64,000 nt of DNA from Sthenelais limicola. Lineage: Eukaryota > Annelida > Polychaeta > Phyllodocida > Sigalionidae. Made by a program: the position numbers and the translations under genes. The notes beneath the pieces are model-generated. The model had not been told where the DNA came from and did no database searches. It was given only the letters and a program-made list of their open reading frames with translations. Location: assembly GCA_942159475.1 (NCBI GenBank), contig OW804096.1, positions 87,709,784 to 87,773,783 of the forward strand, read 5' to 3'. Shown here in pieces: positions 43,694 through 56,047 of the stretch; positions within the stretch are counted from its first letter, which is position 1, and every line of letters starts with the position of its first letter.

Positions 43694-45653
43694 TGTCTTC
43701 AGAGCTTATATAACTTGCAGAGATCTCAATATTAAACAGAGCAGTACACCAAAAAAGTTTGCACAACAGAGCCATAGCTACCGTATTACTAGTTCTACCT
43801 GTCATAACCATATATAACACTTGAGTATTGTCAGTGAAGAAGTGTACCTTTGAGTTGCTAAGAGTATGTAACCACCTTTTAACAGCCACGATAATCGGCC
43901 ATAGTTCCATGATATTGATATTAGAATCGCTCACAGCATCAGAGACAGGTGGGAGTTTATTATGGAGGCAAAAGGCCTCGTCAAGAACCCATGAACCGTA
44001 GAAGAAATCATCATGTGAATCTATATAACCACCAAAACCAGATAACGAGGTATCAGTATGAGCGTAATGTTTATGATCAGCCCAATTAGGCAATTTAACC
44101 TTACCATTAAAGAAGGGCAAAAAGCTCTTCCACCAACGAAGGTCTTGTTTATACATATTAGATAAGCGGACTATACGATGACCTTTTGTAGACTTCAACA
44201 AAGAATACAGATGCCTACAGAAGGTGCGACCACCTTTAATAATAGTAGCACAATGGGCCAGATAATCTGTTAATCTCTCTACATCTTTACGAGGGCAGGA
44301 CCTTAAAGCAAGAACCTCATTCACCATTAGCCAAGCCCTATCAATTTTATCCTATGGCAAACAAAAACACCAGTTTTCAAGATCAATAATAATACCCAAG
44401 TATTTAGGATCATGCCTGGGCTCTATTAACTTACCAAAGTTAATCTGAAACCCCATGAATCGAAGTAGCTGCACTAAAACCAACTGGCGACGAGAGCATT
44501 CTTCTAAGGTCGAACCAGCTACGAAGAAGTTGTCGATATAATTTAGGCAATCAATACCCATAGCAGTCATAACCTTAGCTACATAACCACTCAAAGTATT
44601 AAAAATATAGGGGACAGATTTAATCCCAAAGCATAAGGCATTATCAGCGAAGTAGGTATCAACTCCATTCCAAACCGAGCTAAACCCTAGTTTAGACCTA
44701 TGAGGGGGAAATATATTAACGGAGCGATAAGCACATGAAATGTCTACGACGCAACCATAACCACCTGGGGTAACTAAATCAATCGTATCATGAACCCTAT
44801 AAAATTCAAACTTATTGGCTGTAGAAGACATAAGATTATTAACAGAAATATCGGGCCGAGAACAATCCGTAATTGGCCTTAGCCTTCCATCCTTACATAG
44901 GACTGCATCTAAAGCATGTATACATTCTGGTTTACACTTTGCAATAGAAACTTTACCATTGATAAGTTCAGACGACACCATGTTATCCATCTTCGAAGAA
45001 ATTTCACTGTCTAAAATTGAAGAATAATTAGACATCTCATACGAAATATCAACACCATCATCCAGGATTTTAAATCCATGGCAAACACCATCAAGTATAA
45101 ACACTGAAAGGTCCTGACCTAAATCAAAGGTATCAACCAGGCATGCGATACGACAGGGTTTCAATTGAGTTGGAACCCAGTCAAGGTAGTAAATACAATT
45201 ACAAGTACCAGCATAACAACATGAAGTAAGGTATAAGAATTGATCATCGTAAACATGCACACTTTTAATATAACGTTGTGGGAAATGACCCGATCGTAGC
45301 AAGAGTTTCATATCAAACTCTAGAACCTTATCAGTATAATATGGAGTGACAAAGCAAGCATGATCATTCAAAACATCCCAACCTTCAGGTGTAACGATCA
45401 CACAAACGTATTGGCATCCGCCATTTTGAATACATACATATGGGTAACTCTGAGCTTCCGGAAGTAAAACTAAACAACCGGAAGAAGGGTATTGACAAGC
45501 AAAATCAATTTTGTCAACAGAAATTAAATCAAAAAGTTCGTAACCATCAAGAACATTTTCAGAGCTAGTCACACAATATTCAGGTACATACAGGGAACCA
45601 TAATCCAAAGTACCAGGGGAAACACAATACGTTTCAGATTCAGAGCTACCCAA
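43506..45653 (-). pseudogene. DIRS reverse transcriptase and RNase H
   Basis: The RT part (45653-44352) has 'RLRPITDCSRPDISVNN', motif A 'VDISCAYRSV' and the active-site box 'NYIDNFFVAG', where the second Asp of the usual YxDD is Asn. A single TAG at 44352-44354 in frame separates it from the RNase H part (to 43506), which shows 'HTDTSLSGFGGYID', 'NIMELWPI' and 'HFFTDNTQVLY'. The 3' end overlaps the recombinase ORF in another frame, as is usual in DIRS elements. Confidence 0.85.
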
Positions 45654-45677
45654 ATGACTTACAATCTCAGCGCACCC

Positions 45678-47047
45678 CTAACTGTCATGGCGGCCAGAAG
45701 AGCTGGTTTGAGATTTACAGCTAGTTCGAGAATGGTTACCAGCACATAGGGTGCAAATATGTGGGAAAGGACAGGCAGAATCACTACAAGCATCCCTATT
45801 GAAACTCCAGCAATATATTTTCGGCTCTTTTTTAACCACAGGTTTGTCTCCGGTAGAATTACTCTGAGATTTCTGTTTAACGTTAACATTGGCCGCTTGC
45901 TTCCTAGCGTATTCTTGACTCAGAAATCTAAGGGCGAAGCCCATATGCCTGGAGGTGTAAGCTTTCAAGCCAACTTGTCTAGCAAGATCGCGTACAGCCT
46001 CATCATACTTTGAAATACCCTTTGTCAGATAGGCCTGAGTACTGGCTATAATAGAGTAACTTTTCACTTGACATATATTTTGCTCACTCCTCCTTAGGAA
46101 GGAAACGAGAAATACAGTACATATGTTTGAGAGAACCATGAGAAGATTTGCTTTTCTTGCTCTTCTTCTTGTGACGACGACTTTCTTGTGGGAATCCGAA
46201 GAACTGGAACTTGAGTCAGACGAACTATCCTCACTAGAAGAACTATCCAAGTCGGCCTCGGAAGAGGAATCACTAGAATCCCGGTCCTTGCTTGCCTGAG
46301 CTTTGGAACCTCTATTCTTCGAAACTTTCTCGTCACCAGAATCAGCGGACTTCTTAAAACGACCACCAGCAGCCCCCTCTGAGTGAGAGCCAGCTTGTAT
46401 ATTAGTAAGAAGGCTCTCAATGTGATTTAACCTATCGCTCATATGGGCAGAAGCTAAAGAAAGCCCACCTAGCTCGTTTTGCACGTCCCCAACAGATCTA
46501 TGTAACTCAGAGAGCTCCTGCCTACATTGGTGGTCAATCCCGCCGGGTGGGTTAGCCTTGAGACCACCGGTACGCCCATGCTACTACCTGCCTTCTCTGA
46601 GTACAAACCACCTGAAGGGCTAGTTTTAGACGCGCCCCAATCATTCTGCGTAATCTCTGTCCAGTTGTCAAACTGTTCCTCCAATGTACCAAGCAGTTTG
46701 CTGACTGAATCCCTCGAATGTTTGGTGTGTGACTTTGCCTTCTTTTTATCTGCCGTACTAGGTGACCAATTAGTCCAGTCAACCAAACGAGAAACATTGT
46801 TCTCGTCGTCCCGTTTATCCTCAGACATTTCAACCTTAGCTTTAGAAGCTTCTTTGCATTTCTTCCCAGTTGGGGGAGTATGCTTAGTCTGACAGGATTT
46901 ACAGAACCGTGTGCCTCTCTGAGCGGACATAGTAAGGCCAAAAATTTCGGTCCACACACCAAGCGAGGTGTGAGCAGAATGGCCGAGGTAGGAGCACAGG
47001 GAATCATAGGTAAGCAAGTTAGCCGAGGCAGTGGCGCTGCCTGGCAT
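45678..47047 (-). pseudogene. DIRS gag-like protein with Cys/His knuckle
   Basis: Two frames, 46469-47047 and 45678-46484, form one gene with a frameshift near 46480-46520. The N-terminal part has 'CKSCQTKHTPPTGKKC'. The second part has a helical segment, a Ser/Asp-rich tract with a run of acidic and Ser residues, a basic stretch, and a C-terminal cluster 'CWSFNRDACSDSACPF' followed by 'HICTLCAGNHSRTSC', characteristic of DIRS Gag proteins. The helical and Ser-rich parts recur as a second copy at 52.9-53.3 and 56.3 kb. Confidence 0.75.
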
Positions 47048-47088
47048 ATATCAATGTCACTAGCGAGATGTGCAAATAAGCCTGTGAA

Positions 47089-47400
47089 TCATCCTGTACT
47101 GGAAGGACACTTCGAACGTGCACTCGAAAGGAATACAAAATCTTTCCACTCCATGCTTTTATACAGCTCAGGTTCTTTGTACAATAGAGGTTTCCACTTT
47201 TTAATCTTCTTTAAGCTGGGGTGGTGGGAAGCAACCAAGGCCTCAAAAACATTTGAGGTTTTACTCTTGATAATATCAATTTTTTCTTGGTTAATGTGAC
47301 AGATAACCCGAAGGTAGTTAGGAGTCACAGCCTCCTGGTCATTTTTAATTACATTAATCCACCTTGTTGGTATGGCATTCTTAAGCCTGTTTTCCACATA
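47089..47400 (-). pseudogene. Possible LINE protein fragment
   Basis: A minus-strand open stretch of about 100 codons ('NAIPTRWINVIKNDQE', 'KKIKKWKPLLYKE') has the look of the C-terminal region of L1-like LINE proteins, but no decisive motif is present. It lies just outside the right end of the DIRS element. Confidence 0.3.
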
Positions 47401-47600
47401 CAAGGTAAACGACCGACAAAAGACGACCGACAATCGGTCAGCAGCGGTCACCGACAATCGTGTATGTGGATACCGACAATCGGTGACCCCCTCACGATTG
47501 TCGGTGGCTTGTCGGTGATCTGTCATGGACCCCTCCCGACAAGTTCTAAAATTTTAGAACTTGTCGGGAGGGGTGACCGATTGTTCAACATAATGTCTTG
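47400..47600. repeat. Cluster of CCGACAATCGG words and a 44-bp perfect palindrome
   Basis: CCGACAA/TTGTCGG words occur repeatedly in both orientations. At 47530-47573 a 44-bp sequence is its own reverse complement, with arms CCCCTCCCGACAAGTTCTAA and so on meeting at AAAATTTT. No gene overlaps. It lies just left of the inverted repeat that bounds the next element. Confidence 0.85.
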
Positions 47601-48211
47601 ATTCATCAAAATGAGTCCCATGTCGGCAACTTTCGTTTTGAGATATAGGGCTCCAAAGATGGTATATGACTTTTTTGGCTGAAATCGTTTTTTCCTGTAA
47701 TATTAATCTTTAATATGTTTTTTGTGAGACTGGAAAGTATTTTGTAAAATAAACAATAATTTATGCTTCATAATCGCCGGTAAACATTTTCATAACATGG
47801 TTGGATGGGTTAAAACAAAGGAGTCGGAGGCTATTTTTCACTAAATTCACTCGTACGCCGTGGACATTTGAGCGTAGGGTACCCCAGCACATTTGGTATC
47901 CTCGGAAAGCCGCGAATCTCCTCTATCCAATCCCAGTCTTCCCTTTTGAATGCCCGCGTAAGTTAACCAATCACAGAGCTCTATTAAAGTGCATTCGGCG
48001 TAAACACTTGTTGCTAGGGAGCCCACGTGTAGTGGATACAGCGCTGTGATTGGTTCAGCCGCTCCGAAAGATCAACTTCCGGCTGACGACATCTTCTAGC
48101 GTGGTCTTGGATTTGAATCGAAGCGACCAGTTATTCCTCGATTCCAGACGATTCAAGACGTGTTTTACTCTCCAACAAAGTTTTAAATGGACCAAGGTTT
48201 ATTATTTAAAC

Positions 48212-51200
48212 ATGGAAGCTGAGGCCACCGTCGCAGAAGCTCTTAATGGCATCACTCGAGCCAATTTGGGAGGTGTTGTCGACAACTCCGAATGGCGTAA
48301 CCTCATCGAGGAATATTTTGTGTTCAACGAGGAAACAGAGACGGTGGAATCTGACTCGGATGGAGAACCAGACGTCCCAGATCCTCCTGAAACTCAGGAC
48401 ACGAATGAGGAAGAAGCTGAGGAAGAACCAGAACCTATTATTATTATTGACCACATGCAGGCAGTCCTGGACAAGGAACAGGAAAAGTGCTCCACATTTA
48501 GGTAAGTGTCGGTGCTCTACGGCCATGTTTTCTATCGTGTGTGTTGACGCGTTGGGGGAGGCGATCGGTAAACTATGCTATGTCATCCCTGGAAATCAAT
48601 CAAATCTATAATCCAATGCTGTTATGTGTGAGAGATATATTGTGTGTATATTTAAATGTTCTAAATTTGATCGGTAGAGGTTTTACCTCGCCTCGTGCTG
48701 TTTGTGCATGGGGACTCGGAAGCATCGAGTCGAGATCGGGGGAGTAAACTATTTACCTAGGATGTCTGATATTCCATAATCGTCTCGTGTGGAATGTAGG
48801 GTTAAAAATGTATTACTTGTAACAACATGTCAGTTTTGGGCAAATTGAAATCTAGGATTTTGTCCATTTCAGTTGTAACTGCCATTTGTTTAACAACGGG
48901 CCGTGCATAGACCAGTTCACTGTGGAACAGCGCATCTCTCATCGGTCGGAACATGATCAAATCAATCGAGGTAATTTTAAATAATGTTTTTCTCTATTGC
49001 CTTTTCTTTGCCCATACATGCATGTATAATACTCAATCAGTATTTTAAGCTGTAGTTCAATTATGAGGACACGGATAACTAATCAGATATGATAACTAAT
49101 TATGTAGGAAAACTGTAGGGAATGTCTTGCTACTCCAGTAGGATTTAAGATTTGTGTCGGTGATATTTTGGTGGGTCACATCATTTTATATTTTGTTATA
49201 CTGTCGTTTCAGATGAGCTCGACATGGCACTCTTAGGCGTTTTCAATACTGTTACTGACAACAGTGAACAATGCAGTCCAACAAAGAAGGGGCCCCAATG
49301 GAAGGGAGAACGAAAACACCCAAAGAGCCACTACAGGGTGTCTAACAAGCCTGTTTGCAAAGCTACCTTTAAATTCCTTTACAAGTGAGTAATGAATCTT
49401 GTTGTGCCCATTAATACTGAACATTACATAGCTATTCATGATAACATGGATTATTTGCTAAGAATCATTATTTTGTATTCTCATTTACAATCCTGCATTA
49501 TGTTTAATTTCTTCCTTTGCAAATGATTAAATTATTATTTTTCTATTTTCTCTTCTCTCTCTTCTCTTCTAGGATTAGCCAAAACAAGCTGACTGCTGTA
49601 CTAAAATCCTTCAGCGAGGATGGTCTGATCCCTCGTCTACGACGTGGTGGTGGTCACCATGCTGTCAGGTCATTGCCAATAAATGACCTGAAGAACACAA
49701 TCAACTTCATCACATCTTATGCCGAAATACATGCTCTTGCCTTGCCAGGCAGAGTAGCTTCACACCACAGAGACGACATCCTCATTCTCCCCTGCCATTC
49801 TACAAATGCCGAAGTTCATCGTCTTTACACACAAGCCATGCACGAGACTGACAATAGGGCTGTTGCCTACTCCACTTTTGTTCAACTGTGGCGCAGATAT
49901 CTTAAAATAGTCACAAGTCGTCCCATGACAGACCTCTGCTGGGAGTGCCAGCATAATAACAGAGACATTTCCTGTAGTAGTAATTTACCTGAAGTTGTGA
50001 AAGCTGCCAAGTTAAAGAAACAGCAAAAACATTTAGACACTGTAGCAGACGAGAGAACTCTTTATCAGAAATTTTGTGCTGATGCCAAAGAAGCATACAG
50101 AGACAATGGTGAACCCCCCCTTGGCAAACATGCCCCTTGCTCATGTGACATTCGAGTACATCTCAGTTTTGACTTTGCACAACAAGTGCATTTACCTTCC
50201 TATCAGATGCAACCAGGTCCCCTTTATTTTCTGACCCCGAGGAAGGTAGGCCTGTTCGGTATTTGCATGGAAGGAATGCCTAGACAAGTTAATTACCTTA
50301 TAGATGAGAGCCATTGCACCAGTAAGGGGTCAAATGCAGTAATTTCTTATCTGAATCATTACTTTGAAAACTATGGTCTTGGGGAGAAAGATTTAGATCT
50401 TAACTGTGACAATTGTAGTGGCCAGAACAAGAACAAGTATGTTTTGGCCTATTTGATGTGGCGTGTCCTTACTGGAAGGCACAGGTCTATTACACTTAAC
50501 TTTTTGATTACTGGGCACACTAAGTTTGCCCCCGACTGGTGCTTTGGTCTCTTGAAAAAACAATTTCGTCGGGACAACGTTTCTTCTCTTCAGCAATTAA
50601 AAGACAGTGTGCAGCGCAGTACGCCAGGGGGGGTCAACCAGGCCCAACTTGTAGGTGATGAAAGGGGTACTGTTTTTGTTCCATTGTACGACTGGCAGGC
50701 ATTCCTGTCACCTTTCTCCAAATCTTTTCCAGGTATCAAAGGGTATCATCATTTTGAATTTTCTAGTGACAAACCGGGTGTTATTTCTTTCAGGCCATTT
50801 GTAGGCCCTGAAAATAGTGGTACTTTTAAAATGCTTACTGTTGATGTGGGTGATGTCTCTCAGGATAACCCACCCATTGTACCTTCTCCTGGACTGTCTG
50901 CATACAGACAGTGGTATCTTTTTAATTCTATTCGTAATTTTTGTACCGAAGAAACCAAAGACATTATGTGCCCCAAACCAACTGTACCTGAAGAAGGGCT
51001 AGGGAGGGGGGGGAATGGCTACATTGTACAGGCTCCTGCAGTCGCCCCAGTAAGAGGTAGAGGGAGGGGAAGTGGAAGGGCTAGAGGAAGAGGGAGGGGT
51101 AGAGGAAGGGGAAGGGGAAGGGACAGGGAATCTTCTTCTGACGAATCATTACAATTAGGTGGTGATGAATCTTCTGAGGAGGAGGAACCTCAAGAGGAAC

Positions 51201-51397
51201 GTCAAGAGGAACCTCAAGCTAGGGGTAGGGGTAGGGGTAGGGGTAGAGGAACAGTGAGGGGAAGGGGCAGGGTAAGGGAATCTTCAGAATCTTCTTCTGA
51301 TGTGGAGGTTGCACCTCCTCCAGCAAAGAGAGGTAGGGGGAGGGGGAGGGGAAATGTTGAGCAACGCCGGCCAGGGAGGGGGAGGGGGAGGGGCTGA
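48212..51397 (+). CDS. Four-exon DUF7869-like protein, putative DDE-type transposase, with RG-rich tail
   Basis: Exons 48212-48501, 48873-48970, 49213-49384 and 49573-51397 join in phase at GT...AG introns to 2385 bases and 794 residues. The N-terminus is acidic. Short Cys pairs follow ('CNCHLFNNGPC', later 'CWECQHNNRDISC'). The core has 'LSFDFAQQVHLP' (Asp387), 'DESHCTSKG' (Asp431), 'NCDNCSGQNKNK' (Asp466) and 'GHTKFAPDWCFG' (His502, Asp508). I recall this pattern from a large family of uncharacterised animal proteins that Pfam, I believe, names DUF7869; the Asp-rich arrangement suggests an RNase-H fold nuclease. Residues from about 680 onwards are Arg-Gly repeats with acidic spacers, unlike the core. 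The start at 48212 is the first ATG after an in-frame leader that looks untranslated. AATAAA at 51566 is the likely polyadenylation signal. Confidence 0.7.
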
Positions 51398-51407
51398 CTG
51401 CTATTTT

Positions 51408-51446
51408 ATTGATTTTATTACTGATTTTATTACTGATTTTATTACT
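51408..51446 (+). repeat. Short tandem repeat in the 3' untranslated region
   Basis: Three to four copies of ATTTTATTACTG follow the stop codon of the 794-residue gene. Confidence 0.75.
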
Positions 51447-52198
51447 GGTGAATACTGTTGTACATTTTGTTTTGTTAGAATGAATAGGTGTGTTATCGTG
51501 TATATATTGCAAGCACTGCACCGAAGAATTTTGTACAGAATTATTATACTCATGTTAACAGGGTAATAAAATAAAAAATATTAAATGAAATGCACTGATT
51601 TTTTTATATATTGTGGCCCTACTAGTCTATAATACCTGCCCCAAATCTGAGAAAAATCGAATCATATGAACTGGTCATTTTGCATGACGACGCGTCCGAC
51701 ATAAATCCCACAAAAGTCTCCTAGAAATGTATTTTGCCCAAATTTCACCCAATTTTCATCGCGGGATAAAATAATAAGTTACTAAGTAAATGAACTGAAT
51801 TTGGTATATCTTATGCCTATGGTAGTTAGTAAAGTGTGTCTCAAATTTCATAGAAATCGCTTGATAACAAATGCCCGTAACCAAGGACGGCGCGCCGAAG
51901 GTCACTCGCCGAACTTTGACCGTCTGTATCTCAGTTTCCGGCTCCTCCAGTAACCGCGTCCCTTAAATACTCACCGCAACCGTAGAAATATACCTAATAG
52001 GCCTAAAATTAAGCTCTATACATCATTGGAAAGCTCTTTTCTGGTGCTTACCCATCCAATAGCTAACTCCAAAATCGATCTCGCCGACATGGGAACCTTT
52101 TTGATAGAGCGCCCCACATATTATATATTACTCATCACCAAATAATTTTTTTTCCTCACATCCTGAGTTAGCCCCCTGAAAGCCTCCTAGTGGCAGTA

Positions 52199-52840
52199 TT
52201 TTTTTTTTTTTTTAAAGTTTTTATTTCCTAGGACATATTCAGAAAAATTGCAGAGATAACCGCCGCTGACAATAAGCGTTTTTATAGGCATTCTGCACTT
52301 AAATCAATTTATGGCATAATAATATCAGTGTCAAATTTAGGATTACATCTATGCTATACAATACTAGAGGTTGTTTTAACAAAATATGATGGACATATGA
52401 TATAAGAAATGATGAGGATGAAAAATAAGGATTTGAGATCTATTTTCTATACATTTCTAGAGGTGAGAGAGTGAAGGAGGAGTTGAGCAATATGTCTGTT
52501 TTATTCCATACTTAGGTAGTGTTTTTTTATGAGAATTTTGAAAGTTTTGCGGTCTTTAATATTTCTTAAACCAATTGGTAGTGTATTCCAGATTGAAGCA
52601 ACCTGATATTTCAAGGATTGTTTGTCAGATTCTTTTCTGCGGTTAAATATTGGTAGAACTGGAGCATCAAACAGACGTGTTGCTCTATGGAGCACTAGCA
52701 AAATTGATTTTGGCTGATGACCACCAGCGTTTTTTAAAAAAATTGTTTGATGAATATTAATGAAATTTAATATGAATGTAGATGTGATGTATATGTGCCA
52801 TATGCGTGTATATCTCGACGACAGGGGGCACCACCACACG
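52199..52840 (-). mobile_element. 3' fragment of a CR1/L2-like LINE
   Basis: On the minus strand, 'RRKESDKQSLKYQVASIWN' followed by 'LPIGLRNIKDRKTFKILIK' is the usual C-terminal end of LINE reverse-transcriptase proteins, ending at 52501. About 300 bp of untranslated sequence leads to an A-run (15 T at 52200-52214 on the plus strand). The rest of the element is missing. Confidence 0.7.
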
Positions 52841-53354
52841 GCAGGTGAATCGGTAGTTGCTGTCTAACGCCAGTCTGTTCGCAACCACCGACCTGGATAC
52901 TCACATGAACTGAACTGCTGTTTTTTTTTCTGTCAGATAGGCCTGAGTACTGGCTATAATAGAGTAACTTTTCACTTGACATATATTTTGCTCGCTCCTC
53001 CTTAGGAAGGAAACGAGAAATACAGTACATATGTTTGAGAGAACCATGAGAAGACTTGCTTTTCTTGCTCTTCTTCTTGTGACGACGACTTTCTTGTGGG
53101 AATCCGAAGAACTGGAACTTGAGTCAGACGAACTATCCTCACTAGAAGAACTATCCAAGTCGGCCTCGGAAGAGGAATCACTAGAATCCCGGTCCTTGCT
53201 TGCCTGAGCTTTGGAACCTCTATTCTTCGAAACTTTCTCGTCACCAGAATCAGCGGACTTCTTAAAACGACCACCAGCAGCCCCCTCTGAGTGAGAGCCA
53301 GCTTGTATATTAGTAAGAAGGCTCTCAATTAATGGATAATGGATGGGTGGGTCA

Positions 53355-53436
53355 GGGACTCATGGTTTACTGTTTATAAAGAACGCAGACGGCTTTAGCC
53401 GTCGAGTTCCTTTATAAGCAGCAAACCATGGGTCCC
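53355..53436. repeat. 82-bp imperfect palindrome
   Basis: Arms 53355-53394 and 53397-53436 pair at about 32 of 40 positions around a 2-base centre (GACGGCTTTAGCCGTC in the middle). It lies just inside the left border of the unknown insertion. Confidence 0.8.
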
Positions 53437-55308
53437 GCAACACCACACATTCATTAACCATTTTAGCACACGTCCCAAAGGGATTAATTAATTAATCAAT
53501 GGCCACAATCTCAAACCGCATACCACATCACAGAAGACCCCTCAATGGTTTAATCAAGTCAACATGTGGTTCACTTCCTCCACAACTTCCACTTCCATGC
53601 CTGAGTCATATTTGCCCTAGCATAGAAAGATTTGTTTCCTTTTACAGACATTTTTTTGTCTGAAATGAACTTTAAATTTGATATTTAATAGTAATTCTAT
53701 GTAATATTAGTCTATATTTATATAATGGTTGGATGTTACACTACTAACTAGGCTTGAAAACCGTTTGACTTGTTGAATTCTTGTTGCGTGGAAAAACGAT
53801 GGATTCGTGGGTATGGAATTTGTGATTTTATTATGCCCAACATTTTGGTGCTCTTTGCACCTTCTTCAGGGGTGCCGTATACAATAATGCTTGGTTCTAG
53901 GGGGATGAGTTCTTATATAGGTGTCATACTAATTGCAATGTATTATGGGATACCCGTATAAATATACAAAGTTAGCATGGATACTATTGTCTCAATACAT
54001 TAGTCCCGTATAAAATTTATGAATCTGTCAAATATCATGTTCTTCTTTGATAATTAACCTTTGGATATTATTTTTAAATTTTCACATATTTCAACGTTTT
54101 CGTAATTATAACCAGTGTTTATATTTTCAACGATTAAAAAAATAATAATGTCAGCAGGGGCCCGATCTTTGTCTGGGCTCTAGGAGTTCGCACTTTTAAC
54201 AGATAGGTCAGACAGATTTTAGTCCTTCATATTAACTAAATAGCAGAAGTCACTGGCGAGGTTGGTATCTATATATATATAGTTTGGATTTCTGATTAGG
54301 TTTTACATGAATATTACAGGAAAAAGAGGTTTTGGGTATGGTCAAAAAATTTAAGGTAGGGGAAGGTTTTTCTAGGTAGGGGTGGTAAATCGAAACAAGG
54401 ATATAATTCAGTATGTATTCTGAGGTTGAAAAATAGGGAAATAAGATAGAATTTCGAATTCAATTGTTTTTTATGTCTGAACAGGGATGGGTTATTGAAT
54501 TTTGTGTAGTATGAGCGTCATCCCGGGAACGCATTTTAACAGCCTATAAATAAGGAACAAATTGAATTTGAGCATAGATCATTTAGCAAAATATATGACG
54601 GACATATGTGTTTTAAATATTATTAGCTATTATTCTTTTGTTGGAAAAAATATATTGAAGCCTTAATAACTCTGAGGCCGTCATCACACGTCATGCGTCA
54701 TTCCGCGTCACGCTGCGTACATTTGTGTGTACTTTTAACGCACATTGGGGCCACAAATAAGGGAGAAAAGTATGGAAAAGTATACATTTCCTGAAAGAGG
54801 AATTTGTTCTCTTCGTACTGATACAAGAATTAAAGCAATGGCATGTGTTCTATTCACACAGTGAACGACGGAATAAAAGACATTATTATTTTAGCCAATT
54901 GCACATCCCAAAAAATCAAACCCATAGGGTCAATTCCAGTAATTGAATTATAATTTTGATGTTTTTCACATCTTTTGTTTATGCCATATCTTTGCCAATT
55001 CTGATCTTATAACCTACAAATGGTACCCTCCTCCTTTCTAAATAAACTAAAAAAATTATACGAATATTATTTCTACTGATTCTCATATTTGTTGCTAGTA
55101 CACTATTGTAATTGATACATAATAATGCTGTAATAATCCACTTTTCAGCGAAATGATATTATTATTTGAAATTTTTACAAAATTTCAAAAACATTAAATA
55201 TCCCGACATATGTCTATCTGACTGTCCTAAAATTGTATGATTATACAACTATTCTATCTATTAATAGGAATATCACGCTTAGACTTTGATATTTGTTTCC
55301 AAATGTAA

Positions 55309-55500
55309 ATAGGGCCCTTGTCGACGTTTCATGAGAAGTGCCCATATAAGGTTGATGAAAAATAACAAATCAACTGATAAATGTAAAAAATATTTTTGGG
55401 TACTCAGGGGGCGTCTAGGGGCCCAAATGTTGTCAAATTGGTGGAAATGGCCTTAAATATAGGGCCCTTGTCGACGTTTAATGAGAAGTGCCCATATATA
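55309..55500. repeat. Direct repeat of about 40 bp
   Basis: The sequence starting ATAGGGCCCTTGTCGACGTT occurs at 55309-55349 and 55459-55500 with one internal difference. Confidence 0.85.
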
Positions 55501-55808
55501 TAAATAACAGTATGGGCTTATTTTCTAACTTTGGATCTATATATGGTAGGAATATGGATAAAAAAAGATGATTATCCTACAAACTAGTAGAATTTATTTA
55601 TTCCACTACAAAGCTTCAGTAACTATTATTTCTTTTTAAAAAAAATGTCAAGACATGCACATGTGGTCACAATTATGTCCACTACTGTTGGAGGGCTTTG
55701 GGTCGGCAGGGGTCCCTTAATGAGAGGTGAGATAAGAGATAAAAGAGGAGGGGAGAGAAAGAGGAGGCTCAGATTTCATTTTGAGGAGGGTGAACGATGT
55801 CCAAGACA

Positions 55809-56047
55809 ATAATGTTTCCGCGTACAGATCAGAGTAGCTCCAGGGTGATATGACTCGCCATACAACTCAGCCAACTCCTGGAAACATAATAATGTTTCAG
55901 CGTACAGATCAGAGTAGCTCCAGGGTGATAGTGGATAATGACTTGTCATACAACTCAGCCAACACCTGGAAACATAATAATGTTTCAGCATACAGATCAG
56001 AGTAGCTCCAGGGTCATAATGACTGGTCATACAACTCAGCCAAGGCA
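55809..56047. repeat. Three tandem copies of an 80-88 bp unit
   Basis: Units begin at about 55809, 55889 and 55977 with AATAATGTTTC(A/C)GC(A/G)TACAG and contain CAGAGTAGCTCCAGGGT and CATACAACTCAGCCAA. Lengths differ by small insertions. Confidence 0.88.

Larger units (their letters stand above)
36544..47075 (-). mobile_element. DIRS-type retrotransposon, split by a piggyBac insertion
   Basis: On the minus strand the order is gag-like ORF, reverse transcriptase, RNase H, tyrosine recombinase. This set without an integrase defines DIRS elements, which insert through a circular intermediate and leave no target duplication. The limits come from comparison with the deletion derivative at 22.4 kb. 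Without the piggyBac the element is about 4.9 kb. It carries several in-frame stops and is dead. Confidence 0.88.
47605..52105 (+). mobile_element. Candidate DNA transposon of an ill-characterised family
   Basis: A 23-bp segment at 47605-47627 is repeated in inverted orientation at 52083-52105 with 20 of 23 matches (core TCCCATGTCGGC). Between them lies one intact multi-exon gene with RNase-H-like features. The distance is 4.5 kb. The similarity fades beyond the 23 bp, and I cannot define a target duplication, so the limits are provisional. Confidence 0.55.

Noticed and set aside
46950..47010. tRNA-like look of the GAGCAGAATGGCCGAGGTAGG sequence
   Set aside because: No cloverleaf can be completed; the sequence is the DIRS 5' region and recurs at 22.5 kb for that reason.
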